From assembly GCA_945861265.1 (NCBI GenBank), contig CAMAUC010000001.1, positions 1 to 64,000 on the forward strand: a stretch of 64,000 nucleotides of DNA, given 5' to 3'. How positions within the stretch are numbered: position 1 is the stretch's first letter; each line of letters opens with the position of its first letter. The stretch comes from Rhizobium sp. Q54. Lineage in GTDB: Bacteria; Pseudomonadota; Alphaproteobacteria; Rhizobiales; Xanthobacteraceae. Both the position numbers and the translations under genes were made by a program. A model generated the notes under the pieces. The model searched no databases. It had not been told where the DNA came from and saw only the letters and a list, made by a program, of their open reading frames with translations. Shown here piece by piece: positions 44,856 through 54,194 of this stretch.

Positions 44856-46238
44856 TTACAGACCCGACGCCGCCTGGATCGGCCTGGCGGACCGTTCCTT
44901 GCGCAACAGATCGGACAGCAGGAATGCCATATCGATCGCCTGCTCGGCGTTGAGACGCGGATCGCAGACCGTGTGATAGCGGTCGTTGAGATCGGCATCT
45001 GAAATCGCGCGCGCACCGCCGGTGCATTCGGTGACGTTCTGCCCGGTCATCTCCAGGTGCACGCCGCCGGCATGAGTGCCCTCCGCCGCGTGCACATCGA
45101 AGAAAGCGCGCACCTCTTTCAGGATCAGATCGAACGGCCGCGTCTTGTAGCCGGACGCCGAGGTGATGGTGTTGCCGTGCATCGGATCGCACGACCAGAG
45201 CACCACCCTGCCCTCGCGCTTGAGCGCACGCACCAGCGCGGGAAGGTGATCGCCGACCTTGTCGGCGCCGAAGCGGCCGATCAAGGTCAGACGGCCCGGC
45301 TCGTTGTCGGGATTGAGAATGTCGACGAGACGCAGCAGGTCATCCGCCTTGAGCGACGGGCCGCACTTCAAACCGATCGGGTTTTTGATGCCGCGCGCCC
45401 ATTCGATATGGGCGTGATCGTGCTGACGAGTACGGTCGCCGATCCAGATCATGTGGCCGGATGTGGCGTACCAGTCGCCGGTCGTCGAATCGATGCGGGT
45501 GAATGCCTGTTCGTAGCCGAGCAGCAACGCCTCGTGACTGGTGTAGAAATCGGTGGTGCCGAGGGTCGAGTCGACCGCGAAGGTCAGGCCGCAGGCGCGC
45601 ATGAAATCGAGCGCGCCGGAGACGCGATCGGCGAGATCCGAGTACGCCTTAGACTGCGGACTGTCGCTCACCGATTGCAGCATCCACTGATGCACGTTCT
45701 CGACGCTTGCGTAGCCGCCTTTGGCGAAAGCGCGCAAAAGATTCAACGTCGCCGCCGACTGACGATAGGCCTCGACCTGGCGGCGCGGATCGGGAACGCG
45801 CGCTTCCTTGGTGAAGGCGATGTCGTTGATGATGTCGCCGCGATAGCTCGGCAGTTCGATGCCGTCGCGCTTTTCGGTGCCGGACGAGCGCGGCTTGGCG
45901 AACTGACCGGCGATACGGCCGACCTTCACCACCGGCGAGGCGCCGGCGTATGTCAGGACGATCGCCATCTGCAAAAAGACGCGGAAGAAGTCGCGGATGT
46001 TGTTGGCGCCGTGCTCGGCAAAGCTTTCGGCGCAATCGCCGCCCTGCAACAGGAAGGCCTCCCCCTGAGCGACGCGGCCAAGCGCCTTCTTCAGGTTGCG
46101 CGCCTCACCTGCAAAAACCAGCGGCGGGAAAGTCGCCAGCTGCTTTTCGGTATCGGCCAGCACCTGCGGGTCCGGGTATTCCGGGACCTGCAGAACCGGC
46201 TTTTTGCGCCAACTATCGGGCGTCCAACGCTCAGGCAT
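44856..46238 (-). CDS. aroG: Class II DAHP synthase
   Basis: A 460-residue class II 3-deoxy-D-arabino-heptulosonate 7-phosphate synthase, the first step of the shikimate pathway. [41 protein letters not shown] and [15 protein letters not shown] are family landmarks. Plant-like class II enzymes are normal in Rhizobiales. I use the ATG at 46238 with GGAG eight bases upstream; a TTG two codons earlier is too close to that site. Confidence 0.95.
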   Translation of the reverse strand: MPERWTPDSWRKKPVLQVPEYPDPQVLADTEKQLATFPPLVFAGEARNLKKALGRVAQGEAFLLQGGDCAESFAEHGANNIRDFFRVFLQMAIVLTYAGASPVVKVGRIAGQFAKPRSSGTEKRDGIELPSYRGDIINDIAFTKEARVPDPRRQVEAYRQSAATLNLLRAFAKGGYASVENVHQWMLQSVSDSPQSKAYSDLADRVSGALDFMRACGLTFAVDSTLGTTDFYTSHEALLLGYEQAFTRIDSTTGDWYATSGHMIWIGDRTRQHDHAHIEWARGIKNPIGLKCGPSLKADDLLRLVDILNPDNEPGRLTLIGRFGADKVGDHLPALVRALKREGRVVLWSCDPMHGNTITSASGYKTRPFDLILKEVRAFFDVHAAEGTHAGGVHLEMTGQNVTECTGGARAISDADLNDRYHTVCDPRLNAEQAIDMAFLLSDLLRKERSARPIQAASGL

Positions 46239-46320
46239 CACCAATACTCCAACGAGTTTCGGGGGTTATATACGAAACCCGACGTCGGATGCCAGTTTTT
46301 CGACGGCCAGAGGTTAAGGC

Positions 46321-47709
46321 CTATTCGGCCGCGGCCTGGCGCGTATAGCGCGCCGCCCGCTCCCGCATCGTGACCAGCTCCTCGGCCATGGTCGGGTGGA
46401 CGGCCATGGTGGCGTCGAAATCCGCCTTGGTGGCCCCCATTCTGACGGCAATCCCGATCACCTGGATCAGTTCACCGGCGTCCGGTCCGGCTATGTGGCA
46501 GCCGACGACTCTGCCGGATTCGACATCGACCAGGAGCTTCATGAACACCCGGGTGGCGCGGCCGGACAATGTCGCCTTCATCGGCCGGAAGCTCGTCTTG
46601 TACACATCGACGGTGTCGTACTGCGCGCGGGCTTGCGCCTCGGTCAGCCCGATCACGCCCAATTCGGGTTCGGAGAACACCGCCGTCGGCACATTCTGGT
46701 GGTCGACTTTGGTCGGCTTGCCGCCATAGACGGTGTCGGCAAAGGCATGACCTTCGCGGATCGCCACCGGCGTCAGATTGACGCGGTTGGTGACGTCGCC
46801 CACCGCGTAAATATTCGGGACCGAAGTGCGCGAATAGTCGTCGACCTGGATGCCGCCGTGCTCATGGCATTCGATCTTCAGCGCTTCGCAGCCGATGCCC
46901 ATGATGTTCGGTCGGCGGCCAATGGCGAACATCACCTTGTCGGCGGCGATCGCGGTGCCGTCCGAAAGCCTCGTCAGATATTCATCGCCGGCCTGGTCGA
47001 CCGCATCCACGGTGTGTCCGCAAAGTATCCTGATGCCACGCGATTGCATTTCCGACCGCAAGTGCTCGCGAATGTCGTCGTCAAAGCCGCGCAATATGTT
47101 CTCGCCGCGATACACCAGGGTCACCTCGCTACCGAGGCCGGCGAAGATGCAGGCAAACTCCACCGCGATGTAGCCGCCACCCTGCACGACGATGCGCTGC
47201 GGCAACTCGTTAAGATGGAACGCTTCGTTCGATGAAATGACATGTTCGAGACCCGGAATGTTCGGCCCCATATGCGGCCAGCCGCCGGTCGCGATCAGGA
47301 TCGTCTCGGCGCGCACGCGCGCGCCGGTGGACAATCGGATCGTATGCGCATCTTCGATGACGGCGCGAGCCCTTACGATCTCGACCTTGAAACGCTCGAG
47401 CGTCGAGACATAGGCCGCTTCCAGCCGGTCAAGCTCGCGGTCCTTGTTGGCGATCAAGGTCGGCCAACTGAAGGTCGGCGCGACAGGCACACTCCAGCCG
47501 AAGCCGGCGGCGTCCTCGAATTCGTGGCTGAAGCGCGAAGCGTAAACGAGAAGCTTCTTGGGGACGCAGCCGCGGATCACGCAAGTGCCGCCGACGCGAA
47601 ACTCCTCCGCCACCATCACGCGCGCGCCATAGCTCGACGCAATGCGCGCGGCCCGTACGCCACCGGAGCCCGCTCCTATGACGAAGAGATCGACATCGCT
47701 GTCTGCCAT
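46321..47709 (-). CDS. gor: Glutathione-disulfide reductase
   Basis: A 462-residue flavoprotein disulfide reductase. FAD-binding GAGSGGVRAARIAS, redox pair in GGTCVIRGCVPKK, NAD(P)-binding GGGYIAVEFACIFAGLG, and the C-terminal catalytic AVHPTMAEELVT with the active His-Glu pair are all present. It regenerates glutathione with NADPH, which the several GSTs in this window would use. It ends 76 bases after the aroG start and begins 22 bases downstream of the DUF2059 gene on the same strand. Confidence 0.95.
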   Translation of the reverse strand: MADSDVDLFVIGAGSGGVRAARIASSYGARVMVAEEFRVGGTCVIRGCVPKKLLVYASRFSHEFEDAAGFGWSVPVAPTFSWPTLIANKDRELDRLEAAYVSTLERFKVEIVRARAVIEDAHTIRLSTGARVRAETILIATGGWPHMGPNIPGLEHVISSNEAFHLNELPQRIVVQGGGYIAVEFACIFAGLGSEVTLVYRGENILRGFDDDIREHLRSEMQSRGIRILCGHTVDAVDQAGDEYLTRLSDGTAIAADKVMFAIGRRPNIMGIGCEALKIECHEHGGIQVDDYSRTSVPNIYAVGDVTNRVNLTPVAIREGHAFADTVYGGKPTKVDHQNVPTAVFSEPELGVIGLTEAQARAQYDTVDVYKTSFRPMKATLSGRATRVFMKLLVDVESGRVVGCHIAGPDAGELIQVIGIAVRMGATKADFDATMAVHPTMAEELVTMRERAARYTRQAAAE

Positions 47710-47731
47710 CGGCCGCGCCTCAAACCATCGC

Positions 47732-48241
47732 CTAAAGCGCGTGGCCCTTTTTCTTGAGCTCTTCGCGCATCTTGACGGTGACTTCGTCGGACAGCTTGTT
47801 GGCCCAGTCCTGCGCGAACTTCAAACTTGAATTGACGACGTCACCCTGCTCGACAACGAATTTCTTGCCGACGGGCGAGTTATAGAAGGCGAGCAGATCT
47901 TTCAGCTCCTGCTCGGTGAAGCGCTCAGCGTAGATCTTCGCCACCTCGGCGGATAGTTCGCTCAGGCGCGGCGACAGATCGGCGCGCATCTTGGTGGCGA
48001 TGACGTTGAGGTCGCCGGCCAGCCCGGGATTCTGTTGCAAAAAGAGAATTTTCGACTGCTCAATGACACCGGGAATGAGGGTCGTAAACAAGGACGTGGC
48101 GCCGCTCAATTTCACGATCTCGCCCGCGGTGGCCAAGGCGGCCGGAGTCGGCGGCGCGGCCAGAGCCGGAAGCGAGGACGCCAACGCCGCGCCAACCAGG
48201 GCCAACTGTAGGGCGCGCCGGGTTGTCTGCATGAAAGTCAT
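47732..48241 (-). CDS. DUF2059 family secreted protein
   Basis: A 169-residue periplasmic protein. The signal peptide ends near ALA-A. The C-terminal half, RFTEQELKDLLAFYNSPVGKKF, is the DUF2059 signature, and NPGLAGDLNVIATKMR precedes it. It is predicted all-helical. Function is unknown. The ATG at 48241 has GGAG eight bases upstream; a GTG nine bases earlier is also in frame. It lies between rpiA and gor, all leftward. Confidence 0.9.
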   Translation of the reverse strand: MTFMQTTRRALQLALVGAALASSLPALAAPPTPAALATAGEIVKLSGATSLFTTLIPGVIEQSKILFLQQNPGLAGDLNVIATKMRADLSPRLSELSAEVAKIYAERFTEQELKDLLAFYNSPVGKKFVVEQGDVVNSSLKFAQDWANKLSDEVTVKMREELKKKGHAL

Positions 48242-48267
48242 AGTCGTCACTCCATTTGGTTCAAAAA

Positions 48268-49008
48268 TCAGGTCCGCTCGACGATTCTGACGCCGGCAGG
48301 TCCACCGATAATGGCGATTTTAGCCATCCCGACAAACAGCCCGTGCTCCATAACCCCCGGGATAGCTGACAGCGCATGCGCCAAGGCTGCCGGATCGTCA
48401 ATCCGGCCGAGCCGGGCGTCGATAATCCAGTGGCCCCCATCCGTGACAAAAGCATGGCCGTCTTTAGCCAACCGAAGCTTAAGCGCGCCACTGCGCTGAA
48501 TACCGGCGATGGCCTTATCCACCGCCCGCAGGGTCGCGGTAAAACCAAAGGGGGTTACCTCGATCGGCAGCGGAAACTGGCCAAGCCTCTCCACCCACTT
48601 GCTCTCGTCGGCGATCACCAGCATTCGCGCCGACGCCGCCGCCACAATCTTTTCGCGCAACAACGCGCCGCCGCCGCCTTTAATAAGGCTCATGTCGGGC
48701 GCGATTTCGTCGGCGCCATCCACCGTTAAATCAAGCTCGGGCGTCTCGTCGAGGGTCGTCAACCTGATGCCACAGGCCAAAGCCTGGGAATGGGTCGCCT
48801 CCGAGGTCGGCACCGCGACGACGTCGAGCCCGGCGCGGACACGCTCGCCAATCAAATCGACGAAATGCCTTGCGGTCGACCCGGTCCCCAGACCAAGCCG
48901 CATCCCCGGCGTGACGAAGTCGACGGCGCGGGCGGCGGCGGCTCGCTTCTGAGCATCGGCATCCAGGGTCAACGCTGAAATCCTCGCATTCGATTGTGGA
49001 TTTTGCAT
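48268..49008 (-). CDS. rpiA: Ribose-5-phosphate isomerase A
   Basis: A 246-residue isomerase of the pentose phosphate pathway. [15 protein letters not shown] binds phosphate, [24 protein letters not shown] holds the catalytic Asp and Lys, and [10 protein letters not shown] follows. The N-terminus extends about 20 residues beyond E. coli RpiA (219). It starts the leftward rpiA-DUF2059-gor-aroG group and is divergent from gph. Confidence 0.95.
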   Translation of the reverse strand: MQNPQSNARISALTLDADAQKRAAAARAVDFVTPGMRLGLGTGSTARHFVDLIGERVRAGLDVVAVPTSEATHSQALACGIRLTTLDETPELDLTVDGADEIAPDMSLIKGGGGALLREKIVAAASARMLVIADESKWVERLGQFPLPIEVTPFGFTATLRAVDKAIAGIQRSGALKLRLAKDGHAFVTDGGHWIIDARLGRIDDPAALAHALSAIPGVMEHGLFVGMAKIAIIGGPAGVRIVERT

Positions 49009-49128
49009 TCCGGAATTGGCGGCAGGCCTGTCTAGCGCCGATCCAGTGGCCTGAATAGCCGAAAATGCCGGTCAATGAAGCGCGAAATGGCCTTGCGCCG
49101 CCGGCAGCCGCCGGTTAGCGATCGCTGC

Positions 49129-49827
49129 ATGTCCGCTCGTCAATCCGCCAGCAAATCCGCCGCCACCATCATTTTCGATCTCGACGGCACATTGGTCGAA
49201 ACCGCGCCCGATCTGGTCGCCACGCTCAATGTCGTGCTGGCGCGCGAGGGCATGGCGCCGGTGCCTTACGAGATTGCGCGTAACTTCGTCGGCGGCGGCG
49301 CCAGATTGATGATCGCGCGCGGCATCGAAGCCGAAGGCCGCGTCGTCGACGATCGCACCCTCGACCGGATGTTTACCGATTTCATCGCTTACTATGCCGA
49401 CAACGTCGCGGTGCATTCGCGGCCGTTCCCCGGACTGATCGAGGCACTCGACATACTGGAAGAACGCGGCTGGCGATTGGCGGTCTGCACCAACAAGCTT
49501 GAGCATCTCTCGATGTTGCTGCTGAACGAATTGAAACTTACCCACCGCTTCGCGGCGATATGCGGCCAGGATACTTTCGGCATCCAGAAGCCGGACCCGG
49601 AAATTCTTCGCCGCACGATCGCAGCCGCCGACGGCAACGTCCGGCAGTCGATCATGGTCGGCGATTCCGAGACCGATATCCTGACTGCCCGCGCCGCCGG
49701 CATCCCGGTGATCGCGGTCGATTTCGGTTACAGCGAGCGGCCTGTATCGGAATACAGCCCCGACCGTTTGATTAGCCATTTCGCGCAGTTGCCGGACGAA
49801 ATTGCCGGTATTTCATTCTCAAACTGA
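49129..49827 (+). CDS. gph: Phosphoglycolate phosphatase-type HAD hydrolase
   Basis: A 232-residue haloacid dehalogenase-fold phosphatase. The nucleophile is in FDLDGTLVETAPDL, followed by the motif II CTNK and the motif III/IV KPDPEIL and MVGDSETDILTARAAG. The cap region fits Gph, which removes 2-phosphoglycolate. Two starts are possible: the ATG at 49129 gives the usual N-terminus; an ATG at 49075 would add 18 residues. It is divergent from rpiA. Confidence 0.9.
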   Translation: MSARQSASKSAATIIFDLDGTLVETAPDLVATLNVVLAREGMAPVPYEIARNFVGGGARLMIARGIEAEGRVVDDRTLDRMFTDFIAYYADNVAVHSRPFPGLIEALDILEERGWRLAVCTNKLEHLSMLLLNELKLTHRFAAICGQDTFGIQKPDPEILRRTIAAADGNVRQSIMVGDSETDILTARAAGIPVIAVDFGYSERPVSEYSPDRLISHFAQLPDEIAGISFSN

Positions 49828-49973
49828 GCGCGTCCGCCGCATTTATGGTTAACGCGGTAAGGTTAACGGCGCGCCGCTTGTTGCCTCGCCAAGACTGTGC
49901 CCGTAATCTACACAACAGGCATATTGCCATCCAAAGGCTTGTCGCCTCCATCGTTTGAATGGACCTGGTTAAA

Positions 49974-50474
49974 ATGATGTATCGAGTGATCGCGATTGTC
50001 GGTGGCACACTGGCGCTGGGCGCATGTTCATCGACTCCGGACTGGATGAGTCTCGACGCATTGAAACCAGCACCGTACGCCGATACGGTCCGTTTCGAAT
50101 CCGAACCGCCGGGCGCCGAAGCCAAAACCTCGAACGGTCAGAGCTGCCGTACGCCCTGCGCCCTCGCCCTGCCGGTCGAAGCGCCGCTCACCGTGACGTT
50201 TACGCTGAACGGCTACCAGCCGGAATCCGAAACCATGGAGCCGATCACGCAGTCCGGTAATCCGCCGCAGATGCGGCCGAACCCGGTGATGGTCGAACTG
50301 ACGCCGGCGCCGCCCGCGCCGAAGCCGGCGGCGAAACCGGCGGCCAGGAAGCCGGCGGCCAAGCCCGCCGCGAAACCCGCGGCCAAGCCGGCGGCGGCTC
50401 GCGCGCCCGCCGCGCCGGCGCCTGCTCAGCAAGCCGCTCCCGCGGCGCCCTGGCCGGCCCCGCCGCGCCAGTAA
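49974..50474 (+). CDS. Lipoprotein with PEGA-like domain and KPAA repeat tail
   Basis: A 166-residue lipoprotein. The lipobox LGAC ends the signal sequence (MMYRVIAIVGGTLALGAC). The mature part has VRFESEPPGAEAKTSNGQSC followed by TPCALALPVEAPLTVTFTLNGY, which resembles a PEGA-type beta domain with two Cys. The last 55 residues are low-complexity Pro/Ala/Lys, with several KPAA units, and probably extend through or along the cell wall. The ATG at 49974 is used; another at 49959 is in frame. The role is unknown. Confidence 0.75.
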   Translation: MMYRVIAIVGGTLALGACSSTPDWMSLDALKPAPYADTVRFESEPPGAEAKTSNGQSCRTPCALALPVEAPLTVTFTLNGYQPESETMEPITQSGNPPQMRPNPVMVELTPAPPAPKPAAKPAARKPAAKPAAKPAAKPAAARAPAAPAPAQQAAPAAPWPAPPRQ

Positions 50475-50636
50475 TCCGGCCTCGTTCGGTTACCGCCTGA
50501 CTTTTCCGCTGCTTTCGCTGCATCGCACTATCGCGCGCAAGCCCATTGCCGCAAGCTATGGTCAAGGTCGGCCAAACTTCCTATATGAAATGGAGCCTAT
50601 CGCTCCGTTTGCGATCCGCCTGGCCTGGGATGACCG

Positions 50637-51683
50637 ATGGCACCGATACCCGTCGCCTCCACGATCGATATTGCCAAGCCGCAGCCGCGCGCGCTGATCG
50701 ATCCGTTCGCGCGCGCCATTACCTATCTGCGTGTCTCGGTGACCGACCGCTGCGATTTCCGCTGCGTCTATTGCATGTCAGAGCATATGAGCTTCCTGCC
50801 GAAGGCCGATCTGCTCAGCCTCGAGGAACTCGACCGTCTGTGCAGCGCCTTTATCGCGAAGGGCGTCAACAAATTGCGTCTGACCGGCGGCGAGCCTCTT
50901 GTCCGCCGCGGCATCATGACGCTGGTCGCATCGTTGTCGCGTCACCTCAAGAGCGGCGCGCTCAAGGAATTGACCCTCACCACCAACGGCTCGCAACTGG
51001 AAAAATACGCCGCTGAACTCAAAGGTCATGGCGTCGAACGCATCAATGTGTCGCTCGATACGCTCGATCCGGACAAATTCCGCGCCATCACGCGCTGGGG
51101 CGATCTCGGCAAGGTGATCGCCGGCATCGATGCGGCGCAGGCAGCCGGCCTTCAGGTCAAGATCAATGCGGTCGCGCTCAAGGGCGTCAACGAAGACGAA
51201 CTCGCCGGACTGATGGACTGGGCGCATGGCCGCGGCATGGATCTCACCGTGATCGAAGTGATGCCGCTCGGCGAGATCGGCGAGGACCGTCTCGACCAGT
51301 ATCTGCCGCTGTCGATGGTGCGGGCCAGACTTTCCGAACGCTACACGCTCGACGATATCGATTACCAAACCGGCGGACCGGCGCGTTATGTCCGCGTCAA
51401 GGAAACCGGCGGACGGCTCGGCTTCATCACGCCGATGACCCATAATTTCTGCGAGTCCTGCAACCGCGTGCGCATCACCTGCACGGGTACGCTTTATATG
51501 TGCCTCGGGCAGGAAGACGCCGCCGACCTGCGCGCGCCGCTGCGTGCGTCGGAAAGCGACGATCTGGTTCACGCCGCGATCGACGACGCGATCAGCCGCA
51601 AGCCGAAAGGCCACGATTTCGTGATCGACCGCCGTCAGCATCGCCCTGCATTGTCGCGCCACATGAGCGTAACCGGCGGCTGA
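50637..51683 (+). CDS. moaA: GTP 3',8-cyclase MoaA
   Basis: A 348-residue radical SAM enzyme that starts molybdenum cofactor synthesis. The N-terminal cluster Cys39, Cys43 and Cys46 lie in CDFRCVYC. The C-terminal 4Fe-4S cluster Cys lie in [14 protein letters not shown], extended by YMCLGQ. The protein ends in the conserved Gly-Gly (VTGG). No other moa or moe gene is adjacent, and no Moco riboswitch is recognisable in the 160 bases upstream. A terminator follows. Confidence 0.95.
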   Translation: MAPIPVASTIDIAKPQPRALIDPFARAITYLRVSVTDRCDFRCVYCMSEHMSFLPKADLLSLEELDRLCSAFIAKGVNKLRLTGGEPLVRRGIMTLVASLSRHLKSGALKELTLTTNGSQLEKYAAELKGHGVERINVSLDTLDPDKFRAITRWGDLGKVIAGIDAAQAAGLQVKINAVALKGVNEDELAGLMDWAHGRGMDLTVIEVMPLGEIGEDRLDQYLPLSMVRARLSERYTLDDIDYQTGGPARYVRVKETGGRLGFITPMTHNFCESCNRVRITCTGTLYMCLGQEDAADLRAPLRASESDDLVHAAIDDAISRKPKGHDFVIDRRQHRPALSRHMSVTGG

Positions 51684-51700
51684 CAGGCGGCGCAAAAGCT

Positions 51701-51747
51701 AGAGCCTTTCCGGCTTTGATAGAGTCAAAGCCGCGGCTCTCGTTTTT
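51701..51747 (+). terminator. Rho-independent terminator after moaA
   Basis: AGAGCC and CGGCTTTGA on the left pair with TCAAAGCCG and GGCTCT on the right with a small internal bulge, followed by CGTTTTTTG. Confidence 0.8.
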
Positions 51748-51756
51748 TGTTTTGAC

Positions 51757-51800
51757 GCGTTTTCTTCACGCGAACCGGCTTCCACTTCGCTCGAAAACGC
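51757..51800. repeat. Palindromic intergenic repeat, family B copy 2
   Basis: GCGTTTTCTTCACGCGAACC...CCACTTCGCTCGAAAACGC in compact form. It ends one base before the stop codon of the chemoreceptor gene, as copy 1 does for pcuC. Confidence 0.85.
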
Positions 51801-51801
51801 T

Positions 51802-53328
51802 CTAGGCCGCCTGGGTTTTCATGGTGACGAGGTCGCGCAGTTCCTCCGCGCGCAATCGTGACGGCGCAAAACTGATGCCACAATTGTCGGCGTCGGCGCG
51901 TATGATTTTTCCGTCGATCGGCTTCATGCCCGGAAGTGTCAAAGCAATCTCGGCGCCGGCGGGTAACGCGCGCATCGCGCCGATGCGGGCGCCGCCTTCG
52001 CTGATATCCCGCACCGCGACTTCGCTGACCGATCCGTTAAAGTCGAGCCGCGCGCGCAGATCGACCTCGTAACGCGGGGTTTCGCGCAGGTCGGCGGTGA
52101 CAGCGTTGCGGACGATTTCCGGTATTTCGCCGCACAAATTCAGCGACGTCGCCTGCATATCGATGGCGATCGTGGACACATTTTGGGCGGCCGCGCGCGA
52201 GCGCTCGACCATGCCGGCGATGCCCACCATGCGTCCGGCAACGTCGGTGACAGCGGCGCTATTCTCGCGTGCATTGTAACTGAGATCGGCGGTCGCGGCG
52301 CGTTGCTGTGCGATCGCCGCCGATACCGATTGGGTGACGCCGGACAGTTGATCGATGGCTTCGGCGATGCCGGACAGCGCGGCGACGGCCTCGCGCGTCA
52401 CCGACTGGATCTCCGCGACCTTGACGCCGATGCGCTGGGTCGATGCCGCGGTGCGCGTCGCCAGCGTTTTGACCTCGCCGGCGACCACCGAGAAGCCGCG
52501 CCCGGCCTCTCCGGCACGGGCCGCTTCGATGGTGGCGTTCAGCGCCAGCAGATTGGTTTGCGCCGCGATCTGATTGATGACGCCGACGATGTCGCCGATC
52601 TGATCGGCGGCCCTGGCCAGTGCATCAATGGTGCTGCGCGACGCATTGGCGCGTGCCACCGCTTCGCGGCCGAGGCTGCTGCCACGCGTGACCTGGGCCG
52701 AGATGTCATCGATCGCCTGCATCACCTGATCGGACAACTGGCCGGCGGCCTGGTTCGACGTGCGCGAGCTTTCGGCGGCGGCGGCGGTCTCGTCGAAAGC
52801 CGCGCGGACCGCATCGAGCGCCGCCACCATATCCTCGGCTTTGAATTGCAGCACGGCGGCGCCGTTGACGATCGGCTGAATGCCGATCTCAGTGGCCTGC
52901 TCGACCTGATGCGCCAGGCTCGACAAATGGTGCCGGCGCGCCGCCTGCCAGCTGCGGTCGAGATCGTTGTGGACAAGTTCGCGGCGCTGCCGCTCACCCA
53001 GAATCCCGGCCAGGCGCTCGGTGGCGGCCTGAAGTTGCGCAAGTTCCCCGCGGCTCGGCTGCGCCTGCGCCTGCGCGGCCTGCGCCATTTCGTCATAGGC
53101 GATGGCGTCGATCGTTGCGGCTACCTCGGCAATCGGCCGCGCGATCGATTGCGCCAGTGCGCGCATCGCCAGCACTGCAAAACCTGCAGTGCCGACGACG
53201 GTAACGATTTGATTGACGAAAGCATCGCCCGCGCCAGCAAACGACGCCAGCATCGGCAGCGCCACGACCGCGCCGAGAGGCAACAAAACGGCCGCCATCA
53301 ATCGCTCGACGATTGTCAGATGCCGCAT
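51802..53328 (-). CDS. Chemoreceptor-like protein with C-terminal PilZ domain
   Basis: A 508-residue protein. Two N-terminal membrane helices (about 10-30 and 40-58) are joined by only a few residues, so there is no periplasmic sensor domain. A linker with HAMP-like helix leads to a methyl-accepting signalling domain whose hairpin tip is [20 protein letters not shown] (about 255-274). Residues 415-500 form a PilZ domain: R415xxxR419 (RETPR) and DISEGG at 441-446, the c-di-GMP-binding motifs. The protein probably couples chemotaxis signalling to c-di-GMP. No cheA or cheW is nearby. GC and codon use look ordinary. Confidence 0.9.
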   Translation of the reverse strand: MRHLTIVERLMAAVLLPLGAVVALPMLASFAGAGDAFVNQIVTVVGTAGFAVLAMRALAQSIARPIAEVAATIDAIAYDEMAQAAQAQAQPSRGELAQLQAATERLAGILGERQRRELVHNDLDRSWQAARRHHLSSLAHQVEQATEIGIQPIVNGAAVLQFKAEDMVAALDAVRAAFDETAAAAESSRTSNQAAGQLSDQVMQAIDDISAQVTRGSSLGREAVARANASRSTIDALARAADQIGDIVGVINQIAAQTNLLALNATIEAARAGEAGRGFSVVAGEVKTLATRTAASTQRIGVKVAEIQSVTREAVAALSGIAEAIDQLSGVTQSVSAAIAQQRAATADLSYNARENSAAVTDVAGRMVGIAGMVERSRAAAQNVSTIAIDMQATSLNLCGEIPEIVRNAVTADLRETPRYEVDLRARLDFNGSVSEVAVRDISEGGARIGAMRALPAGAEIALTLPGMKPIDGKIIRADADNCGISFAPSRLRAEELRDLVTMKTQAA

Positions 53329-53566
53329 GTTTCACCTTGCGCGCGTTCGCCATTTCCGGCGGATTGACCGCCTGAGAGCGTTCCGGCCTCGCGCTACCGG
53401 TGATTAGAATTCTAGGCCTGACGTGGTTAATCTGAAGTTTACGCTTCGTTTACTTTCGGTTTCCCGGTACCCGGCCGCCGCCGGTTGGATCGCCCAATCG
53501 GGCGGATATCGCGCGTTCAATCTCGCTGAAAGGCCGGCGTTCCGCTAAAATACTATGACTTGGCCA

Positions 53567-53595
53567 TTGACGTATTGCGGCCATATTCGTTTAAG
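53567..53595 (+). promoter_or_regulatory. Possible promoter of the TRAP permease genes
   Basis: TTGACG and TTTAAG are separated by 17 bases, about 60 bases upstream of the dctQ start, within a 326-base gene-free interval between the chemoreceptor and dctQ. Confidence 0.4.
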
Positions 53596-53654
53596 TGGAC
53601 CTGTGGGGACGACAAAAATCTTAAAGCCGGTATACCGGAGCTCCGGGAGGGGAC

Positions 53655-54194
53655 GTGAAAGGGTTGCTATCTTTCAGTCGCGCTGTCGACTGGTTCAATT
53701 CCCAATTCGCCGTCGTGGCCAATGTTCTGGTGCTGCTCGCCTGTCTCATCAGCGCCGGCAACGCTTCCAGCCGCTATCTGTTCAGCGAAAGCTCGAATGG
53801 CTGGCTTGAAATCCAATGGTACATGTTCGCCGGCATGGTGTTGCTCGGCGCGCCTTATACGCTCAAAATGAACGAGCATGTCCGCGTCGATCTCGTCTAC
53901 GGCATGGTGTCCGAGCGCACGCAGATCTGGATCGACATTATCGGCGGCATCCTATTCCTGCTGCCGATCTGCGTGATCCTGACTTATTTTACGTGGCCGT
54001 GGTTTGTGGAATCGTGGCTTGGCAATGAGCAGTCGTCGAACGCCGGCGGCCTGATCCGCTGGCCGGTCAAGCTCTTGCTGCCGCTTGGGTTCGCCTTGAT
54101 GGCGCTGCAGGGCATTTCAGAAATCATCAAGCGCGTCGCCGCGCTCGAGCACGTCATCGATATCGAATTCAAATACGAAAAGCCCCTCCAATGA
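53655..54194 (+). CDS. dctQ: TRAP transporter small permease (DctQ)
   Basis: A 179-residue inner-membrane subunit with four hydrophobic helices: VANVLVLLACLISAGNASSRYLF, YMFAGMVLLGAPYTLK, DIIGGILFLLPICVILTYF and LLLPLGFALMALQGISEI. In TRAP systems DctQ links the large permease and the binding protein. It starts with GTG after a strong GGGAGGGG site. Its stop overlaps the dctM start (ATGA). The cognate binding proteins are on the opposite strand downstream. Confidence 0.93.
   Translation: MKGLLSFSRAVDWFNSQFAVVANVLVLLACLISAGNASSRYLFSESSNGWLEIQWYMFAGMVLLGAPYTLKMNEHVRVDLVYGMVSERTQIWIDIIGGILFLLPICVILTYFTWPWFVESWLGNEQSSNAGGLIRWPVKLLLPLGFALMALQGISEIIKRVAALEHVIDIEFKYEKPLQ

Noticed and set aside
45057-46373. 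Rightward frame of 438 codons opposite aroG
   Set aside because: Antisense to class II DAHP synthase, no recognisable family.
50475-50636. Possible Moco riboswitch upstream of moaA
   Set aside because: The interval is short and I could not find the conserved paired elements of the Moco RNA motif.
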